Shown here: piece after piece, positions 56,612 through 64,000 of the stretch
Layout: each line of letters begins with the position of its first letter
Position numbering within the stretch: position 1 is the stretch's first letter
Assembly: GCA_963575645.1 (NCBI GenBank)
Contig: OY754473.1
Span: 7,130,001-7,194,000 of the forward strand
DNA: 64,000 bases
Direction: 5' to 3'
Source of the DNA: Xanthostigma xanthostigma
Taxonomy: Eukaryota > Arthropoda > Insecta > Raphidioptera > Raphidiidae
Notes under the pieces: model-generated
Database searches by the model: none
What the model saw: the letters and a program-made list of their open reading frames with translations, nothing else
Told to the model about the DNA's origin: nothing
Program-made: the position numbers and the translations under genes

Positions 56612-57055
56612 GTATAGAATATAGATAGATGACGTGAAAGATGTAGTAATAATCCGAGCGGCTATTGTTATGACGTGTTGGGAAATGGACATTAAACGCA
56701 TTATTATGCTCCGCCCGACTCAAAATTCGGTTGTGCCGCTATCTTCTCTAAACGATTCAACCGCACTGCTTCATTTTCCTGCTAATTATTATTTATTAAT
56801 TTGAATAAAGCCGCAGAGTATAAACTATTTTTAGATCAAAATCCGGATAGTAATATTGTACGATGAACGTAATCAAGTCGGCGCAATTCTTAATAATGAA
56901 AACAAACAAATTAATATATTTAGATGACTCTAAAAATAGTCCTGATAGAGACATCCCCCGTATCAAAATTTAATACTTTTCGTAATTACGTAAACAACAC
57001 ATTTCGTTCTTATACTTATATTCTTCGTTTTAATTGCAAAGAAAAATTATAGAAA
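56612..57055. other. Nothing coding
   Basis: GACATTAAACGCATTATTA at 56689-56707 resembles the tail of SINE H without its body. Confidence 0.4.
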
Positions 57056-57655
57056 CTAGTGTGACCTGTGCGAATTATTCGCACTAAATAAGTATAATAA
57101 TTATCACTTTACAATTTTTTTTTTTTAATATGATTGCAGGTATTCAATTCGTTTCTAATTTTGCACACTGATGCTTATAACGTTCTTCTTTTTGTTGTAT
57201 TACAATATGAAGCTCAGATGACAGATCGAAGAAATATTTTACTAAAATTGTCATATAGAGGCGCAAGTAGCAAAAGCGTTGAGCTAAGCCATCAGATGGC
57301 ATCCTGCAGCATTGCTGTGACGTTGTTCAGCGTTGCTCGCTGTTTCAAAATTAAAGCCGTCACATGGCAGTATGCAGTATTGTGTCTGTTGTATTACAAT
57401 ATGAAGGTCAGATGACAGATCGAAGTGTTGACGTTGTTTCAAAATTAAAACCGTCAGATGGCAGACGTTATTCTGCGTTGCTGTATTTTAATTAATTTAC
57501 AAAAACAAAAGCAATAATAAATTTTTTAGTTGTCGATGTCAGTAGAGCAAGCAATTATCTGTAAAATGATATATAATTTATGTGGAGAAATTGTGAGGTT
57601 TTTTCTAAAAAGAGAGGCAAACATCTTTAACCTTAGCGTATATTAATATATATGA
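57056..57655 (-). mobile_element. Non-autonomous Helitron, copy 7
   Basis: Complete, reverse orientation: CTAG at 57056-57059 preceded by A (a T on the element strand), 5' TC at 57654-57655 followed by T (an A on the element strand). About 600 bp. Confidence 0.92.
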
Positions 57656-58012
57656 TGCATTTTAAACGCCGAGCATAAACCGACTTATGTTGACCTAGAA
57701 AACGTGTTACACTTCTGTTACCGTTTTCTCGCTGCTTGGAACAAACCAGTTCCCCAAAGGGAAGGAAGTGTCCCTAGATCGGGGGCCGAAAACTCAGTCT
57801 TCGAACACGGACAAGGTTTTAAGAAAAGTGCCTGCAAAAACAAACGAATGTGTTTGTCGAAAAAAAATGCGTATTGCGTAATTTAAAAGCTCAAATGTAC
57901 AAAGAAATTTAAAAAGACAGACATTCAAGCGTTGTCTATTTAAATCCCGCACGGCCCTGTACCGAAGCCGGCCCTGCACTACGGCATAAAACAATTTTAT
58001 TATATAATCGTC
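57656..58012. other. Nothing coding; TE-end motif
   Basis: AAGCCGGCCCTGCACT at about 57965 looks like a hAT-type end. No partner was found. Confidence 0.35.
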
Positions 58013-58013
58013 T

Positions 58014-58451
58014 AAAGGCCGCTGCACACGAGGCTAGAAACGCTACTAGATTCCTTGCTAGATTTGCCTACTAGTTTTCTAGCGCTGGTTTTCTTAATTG
58101 CTGTTGTGTGCTCGCTTCACACGAGACGTTTTTTCAAGCTAGTTTTGTGAATAATATTGGTGCGCGCGCAGCGACAGTTTAAATATAAACACAGAGCAAA
58201 ACGTGTCCGACTCTGAGCAGAATGACGCCGTGTTGGTTTGTGGGCGTTTTGTTCAAGTCGTCGACGTGACAAGATACTGCTTTCTGACTGGTTCTTGCTC
58301 ATAAGCAGCGGACCTAGCGAGAAAAATAGTTCCTGTTTTAATTGTGAGCTAGCAGGCGAGCCCGCAGTGACGTCATTTCCAGCTTAGTACCCAGCCCCTA
58401 CCGGCCAGCAGAACTCCAAGCAGTGTTTCTAGCCTAGTGTGCAGAGAACTT
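58014..58451 (+). mobile_element. Family J element, complete copy
   Basis: AAAGGCCGCTGCACACGAGG and GTGTGCAGAGAACTT ends are inverted. It gives the empty target for the TA MITE inserted in the 18.4 kb copy. Confidence 0.7.
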
Positions 58452-58971
58452 AACAGATAGAACGCGAGAGAAGGCAGGTAAAATATCAATATTATAAAAA
58501 CTGATGCATTTTGAAACAAATAAAAACAAAACATAAAAATGTTTTCGATTCACTTAACTCGTCTGAAAAAAAAATTCGATATGAAATGAATTTCTGTGAA
58601 TGTATTCTTTTATTTATTTTTCTTTTTTGTTCTAAAAGAAAATATATTAGTATACGAAAAATATTGGATGTTCGCTTTAGTTATTTACTGAGTCATCGAA
58701 TTGGAAATTTAATCATCGCTGACTTCATAATAAACGTATAAATATTTGACACAAAAATAACTTCACAATAACGTAAGGGTTGATTTAGATTTGATTAAAA
58801 ACTTTAACGATTTTTTTTACATGCATGTAAAGCAACTCAATATACGCACTAGTGCCGTAAAGTAAAACAAAACTAGTCGCGCTGGTTCAAATCCATGCCG
58901 TAAATCACCGTTTGTCTGCCCGTTGTTTTTTTTATAACCTACAAATAGAAGTGTCTCTGCGCTTATTGACG
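58452..58971. other. Nothing recognised
   Basis: AT-rich, no feature supported. Confidence 0.35.
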
Positions 58972-58973
58972 TA

Positions 58974-59272
58974 TAATACGCGCCACGGATCTAAAAGGTT
59001 CGGAAGTCAGTCACAAAGGAACATTTTAGAGTCGTTGATACTCCCACCACCTCCCAGCTACCTGCACGGAACGTGCGCTCGTCGGTGATTGGCCGTGATC
59101 GCTCGTTGCCTTTGTCACTTGTCGCTTTCCTGCTTTAAAGTACAGTCGAGTACGCTATTGTCAAGTTGTTATTGTTATTTTAGCTTTGTTGAGTTGCGAG
59201 TTTGTAGTTTTTTAAGCGCAAGCCCGCATTCGCATTTAACTTCCGAGCCTTTTAGATTCGTGGCGCGTACTA
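58974..59272 (+). mobile_element. TA-flanked MITE 'family I', copy 3
   Basis: TAATACGCGCCACGG to CGTGGCGCGTACTA. TA is kept at the left, changed to CA at the right. About 299 bp, with a short deletion near 59208. Confidence 0.85.
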
Positions 59273-60040
59273 CACATCGAAAACACGATTTTTCGATATG
59301 TATATAGAAACAATGAAACGTCTAAATCCGTCAATTATATAAAACTTTCTTCTTCTTTGTATACACGACGTCAAGTAAGCCATGGCTTTTGTTTTTGGAA
59401 CGTTCACATATAAATAAATAATGATAAAATGTCCATTAGTGATATTTGAATTAAATTTAAATCTTTAAATAACTTGAATCGTCAGTGTATATTTTCATAT
59501 TCGCAGTAAAAATGCAGTTTCATCATATACTTTTGTTCTATACTGAGCATAGGAATAAAATCGCAATCGAACTATTAGGGTGCAAACATATACTTCTGTC
59601 TTTTTTACGCCGTAAGCACTGGCGTATCCAGTAGGGCAAAACAAGCACGGGGGACTCGGCTTAAGAAACTTCTAATTTGCCCCCTCCTGGGCCAAAAGCT
59701 GGGTACGCCCATGTTACCGTCATAGAAAAAGACAAAGTTTTTGAAACAGAGATACTTTATTCAGATTGAATGCAAGTACATCAACCAATCCTATCATCGG
59801 AGAAATCAGGGAATTACATCGACGAAAGAGACGCAGATATATTTTCGATACGCTTTGTTGCGTACACTCTCCGCACATTGAGTAGATAGACAATGGTTCA
59901 TATAGTAAATTATTAAATATATGAGTTTCATGTAAAAGTAAGCTATATCAGAAGTGAACTCATAGTCGGAATTTATGTAAAACATAATCCGTTGACATTT
60001 CAAAACAAATTTGTCCACAACTTTAAAAATTCCGGTTTTT
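59273..60040. other. No gene; TE-end motifs
   Basis: CACTGGCGTATCCAG at 59617 and CTGGGTACGCCCATG at 59699 form an imperfect inverted pair about 100 bp apart, possibly a tiny MITE. Confidence 0.4.
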
Positions 60041-60041
60041 T

Positions 60042-60222
60042 TGACGTGATAACGTCTTATAAATTGATGAAACACCAGCTGCACGCACGAAAAAGTGTAA
60101 CGTTCCGCCTGACCCTGTGCGTGCAAGCGAGAGCGTAGTAATGTATTATTAAATATGATATTCGAGCGGAATACGTTATCACATAAAACTATCGTCCGTA
60201 AACCGACTTTACAGACAACCAA
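60042..60222 (+). mobile_element. Family B element, copy 7
   Basis: About 180 bp with standard ends, in T-rich flanks. Closest to 33514-33712. Confidence 0.8.
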
Positions 60223-60249
60223 TTTTTTTTGTCTACTTAATATCTGCCA

Positions 60250-60640
60250 CCGGTTACTATAGAAGCGCGATGTCTAACCTGTTTCCCAGTACGCTATCGC
60301 TATAGTGAAAATTCGATCAAAATCGGTTCAGCGGTTTTTTTTTTATTTAACCCGCAAACACCTTGTTGATCAGAATCGGTTGAGTCGTTTAGACTCCAGA
60401 AAGCAACACGCAATACTAAAGCGTAAGAAACATAGGTCTTATGGCCGCCATTTTTTTCTTCTTAAAAATGTTCACTCAAGAATAAATGAGTTATCCGCAC
60501 ACGAACGTTCCGTTGAAATCAGTGCAGTATTTAAAACTACAGAATGGCTCAAAATATTCAATACAATCAACCACATAACCACTCCCCCTTCGGTAGTCGA
60601 GTAAAATACTATCTATAGATATTTAAAAAAACAGTTGTGT
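60250..60640 (+). mobile_element. RTE-like 3' UTR, copy 2 (family O)
   Basis: TTCGATCAAAATCGGTTCAG, GGCCGCCATTTTTTTC and CCCCCTTCGGTAGTCGAGTA match 29850-30210 and are typical of RTE-like 3' regions. Confidence 0.6.
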
Positions 60641-61485
60641 GGTTTTAAGAAACCACGACGCAAGTGAAACTTTTATTGGATTGTAGGCGTTGTATTGTAG
60701 ACACTTATCCATCACGATTAATTATAAACAACAATATTCACATGAATACACGAATAAAAACATGTAAACACTGTACAGCATGTATATGCTTGGACTCTAA
60801 TGGTTCGATTGCGATTTTACTCCTATGGTCGGAACATAATAAAAGTATATCATACTGATACAAATATTAAAACTGCCGTGTTTCTATACAATTTTAATTG
60901 ATTTATGAAAATCATGTTTATAACCGACAATTTAATTATAAAATATCGAGCGTTGAAATCCCCCGAATCCAAAAAATCGCGTTTTTGGAAAAAGACGCGT
61001 TTAAAGTTTTTCCTTGTACAAATAGATATGTATCTCTGTTAATTTATTCGCGATTAGCTTTAATTTGAAAATATTAAAAGAAATGTGTTTATTTTAGTTG
61101 TCAGTATTCTTACGTTTGTATGTATTCTCATTTAAATGGATAGTAATATTATTGAATACGCTCAGCTGTGTTATATTCGATTGATTTGCTTACACTTTGT
61201 AAGGCGAGTGGAGCAGAAGGCCGGGTGTATTGGGGGAAAGGGTTTGTAACAGCTGCGGCCATTATAAGTCTTGAATGAAGTAATTTTACACGAAATAATT
61301 CAAGTTCGACTTTTGAAAGAACTTATAGACATATTTTTCTTAAATTGCGTTGCAAAATTGGTCTTTACGAAAAGTGCTTTTAGCCTATGTCCAGCTGGAA
61401 GGTCCATTTTAAATATTGTTGGAAACAATTTTGAAATCGGATGAGTAGTTTGTAAACTTACAAACTTTACCTTTTTCAGTAATAT
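60641..61485. other. No gene; non-LTR-like remnant at 61345-61470
   Basis: The remnant shares TTTTGAAATCGGATGAGTAG with 55.9 kb. The rest is unrecognised. Confidence 0.35.
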
Positions 61486-61493
61486 CAGTTGAA

Positions 61494-62938
61494 CAGTGCC
61501 GGATTAAGCCCTAAGCATTTTTTGTCTAATGGCCCCTCATCTCTAACAGTCTAAGCAGTCTAATTCTAATATTATCTATCTCTCATGTTAAGTGTATAAT
61601 TTTTTTTCAAATTGTTATGTCATAAGCTTAAAATTGATAGAAAAAAATTGGTTGTCTGTAAAGTCGGTTTACGGACGATAGTTTTACGTGATAACGTATT
61701 CCGTAATACATAACCTAAATTTATATAATAATTATAATAATTCGAATCTATGATATTGCATCTTACGCTTCAAATTTAGGTAAATTTTATTAAGTAGAAT
61801 AATAAAACACTATAAAAAGTATACTATTATTATATAAAAAACAACTATGGCATGTATCTCTTTTGCGCATGCGCCGATTTTCCCCAAAAAATTTACAAAA
61901 ATTTCTAGTAAAAATAGATAGAGTAAAAACCGTTTTAAAAACTATATTATTATTATATAAAACATCATTATAAGAGATATATTCTTTTACGCATGCGCCG
62001 ATGTTCCCCAAAAACAATAGGCCACTTCATATTTGCATATCAAACATCCTCCCAAAATTTGGTTTCAATCCGCTTATCCTTGGTGTCGGAATGATAAGAA
62101 ATGTCAAAAGTGACGTTTGCAACTGTCAAAGTATTATGTTCTAATAATAATTAGTTATTCCAATACTTAACTTAGAAGGCGTTGCATTTCACAAAATACT
62201 AATGTCAAAAAATTGAATTAAACATTAGAAATGCAGCCGTTTTCATGTTAAGACAAGACATACGTTATATTCTAATTTCCATGTACGGCAAACAAAGACG
62301 ACCGACCGCGTCGCGCCATGCATTAGACAACATTGCATTTATACAGCTATTTTTCTAGGTATATAAATTTGTATAAAAAAACTGTTTAGGCAAATTCTGT
62401 TATACGAAATCTATGTAAAATGTTCTCCTCTTTCGTTTAAGACTGGTTTCAAACCGATCTGATTTAAATTGAGCGAGAAATTATCAAAAAGCACGCACAG
62501 GGTCAGGCGGAACGTTACGCGTTAGGAACGTTACGCGTTACGAGCGTTAGGAACGTTACACTTTTTCGTGCATGCAGCCGGTGTTTTATCAATTTATAAG
62601 ATTGGTGATTCATCAATTTATAAGACGTTATCACGTCAAAAAGTTACAAAGCATAGAGTTTTGGTCTCGTTGAAAATTTAACTGTCTATAAAATTGGTCC
62701 TTAGGCATTTTTATACAGTTAATTGAAAAAAAAGTTACAAAACTTTAAACTTTAGAAAAATCGTTTTCATTTTCAAAAATAAATTAGTCCTCTTAACTAT
62801 TATATCAGTAGATCGAATTTTTGAGAACATGACAAAAAGTTGACATGGTCTGGTGTGAGTTCTGATTTTTGGTGCCCCCTGAGATGTCGTAGTACCCTAA
62901 GCAATTGCTTACTTTGCTTATATGTTAATCCAGCATTG
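61494..62938 (+). mobile_element. hAT-type element remnant (contains long family B)
   Basis: The ends CAGTGCCGGATTAA and TTAATCCAGCATTG are flanked by the 8-bp duplication CAGTTGAA (61486-61493 and 62939-62946). Removing the B insertion leaves about 450 bp without a transposase. Confidence 0.9.
61648..62638 (-). mobile_element. Family B element, copy 8 (long, ~990 bp)
   Basis: Reverse orientation of the 34861-35722 version, with the same captured family D segment (about 61790-62080, partly duplicated). The GCGTTACGAGCG-type short repeats lie near the right end. Confidence 0.8.
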
Positions 62939-63170
62939 CAGTTGAATATAAATCACTGAATCAGAAATATTGTGTTCTTTTGCCCGGTACTGTAAGTCAT
63001 AAATCCAATCATTTACGCTCCACCGGGTTCTCGTCAGACCGGCTACATTCAGAACACGGCATTATGAAGTCCAATTCGAGCTTAACAACAAACTAAACTT
63101 CGGTTCAGAATGGTGTTTTGTTCCTTATTGCCGTATTGTATCATATTTACAGTGTTGGCAATATTATGAA

Positions 63171-63752
63171 TATGATACGCTAAGGTTAAAGATGTTTGCC
63201 TCCCTTTTTAGAAAAAACCTCACAATTTCTCCACATAAATTATATATCATTTTACAGATAATTGCTTGCTCTACTGACATCGGCAACTAAAAAATGTATT
63301 ATTGCTTTTGTTTTTGTAAAATAATTAAAATACAGCAACGCTGAACAACGTCTGCCATCTGACGGCTTTAATTTTGAAACAACGTCAACACTTCGATCTG
63401 TCATCTGACCTTCATATTGTAATACAACAGACACAATACTGCACACTGCCATCTGACGGCTTTAATTTTGAAACAGCGAGCAACGCTGAACAACGTCACA
63501 GCAATGCTGCATGATGCCATCTGACCGCTTAACTCAACGCTTTTGCTACTTGCGCCTCTATATGACAATTTTAGTAAAATATTTCTTCGATCTGTCATCT
63601 GAGCTTCATATTGTAATACAAAAAAAAGAAGAACGTTATAAGCGGTGTGCAAAATTAGAAACGAATTGAATACCTGCAATCATATTTAAAAAATAATTTT
63701 GTAAAGTGATAATTATTATATTAGTGCGAATAATTCGCACAGGTCACACTAG
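63171..63752 (+). mobile_element. Non-autonomous Helitron, copy 8
   Basis: The 3' end is intact (hairpin then CACTAG|T). The 5' end is degenerate (AATATGATACGCTAAGG). It has three GCCATCTGAC blocks in the interior. Confidence 0.87.
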
Positions 63753-64000
63753 TTTGATATAATCAATGTAACAATCTAGTGTTTTAAATTTTGTCACTTT
63801 TTAACGAATTTAACATAAGTTAAAGTGAGACAGCAATGTTAACAGCGCTGTTAATTTTAACATTGTCCATACAGAATAGTGCCATTTTTACTGCAGTGCT
63901 CCCAGATACGGCTCCAGGTAGCTCACTCGTGAAATGACTTTTCTTATGAATTTAATAAAATTGGAGTATAAGGTTGATAAAAATTCCAAATACTTAATTA
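63753..64000. other. Nothing recognised
   Basis: AT-rich. It contains the palindrome TTAACAGCGCTGTTAA at 63839-63854. Confidence 0.35.

Noticed and set aside
60305-60604. A 99-aa open frame
   Set aside because: It lies in an RTE-like 3' UTR whose other copy at 29.9 kb does not keep the frame.

Overview
This is eukaryotic nuclear DNA from an arthropod, most likely an insect. It is AT-rich and almost gene-free, and most of it is transposon debris. The RTE/CR1-like 3' ends, the common 'CGAGTCGGACTCGCGCACCG' repeat near 2.3 kb, and the many hAT, mariner, Harbinger and Helitron relics fit a moth or butterfly. Another insect order cannot be excluded from sequence alone.

The only host gene I can support is a globin on the minus strand. 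Its first coding exon (37476-37669) encodes an MGC-type N-terminus, a proline-rich linker and the globin A-B helices. Its second coding exon (1425-1656) encodes helices C to early G, with candidate distal (E7) and proximal (F8) histidines. The exon phases match (phase 2 at the junction, phase 0 at the following donor). These are the ancestral globin intron positions B12.2 and G7.0. The intron between the exons is about 35.8 kb and makes up more than half of the window. The last exon (rest of G and H helices) was not found and should lie beyond base 1. The sequence from 37.7 to 64 kb is therefore upstream of the known start codon.

Layout: 0-3 kb holds the globin exon 2 flanked by two minisatellites (about 160 bp and 117 bp units) and a Helitron whose 5' end lies 25 bp from the splice acceptor. 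3-37 kb is intron 1, filled with nested elements: Helitrons, a recurrent 0.2-1 kb element that inserts into A/T runs ('family B'), hAT elements with 8-bp target duplications, TA-flanked MITEs, a 5'-truncated LINE, tRNA-derived SINE-like repeats and a large composite fold-back at 30.9-32.4 kb. 37.7-64 kb continues in the same style and includes a ten-unit 134-bp satellite-like array with a four-unit periodicity (45.6-46.9 kb) and three PIF/Harbinger-type deletion derivatives (one at 29 kb, two at 44-50 kb) that keep only pieces of the MADF or nuclease genes.

No prokaryotic features, CRISPR arrays, viral genes or intact transposase genes were seen. Several element boundaries are fixed unusually well because the window holds both filled and empty versions of the same insertion site.
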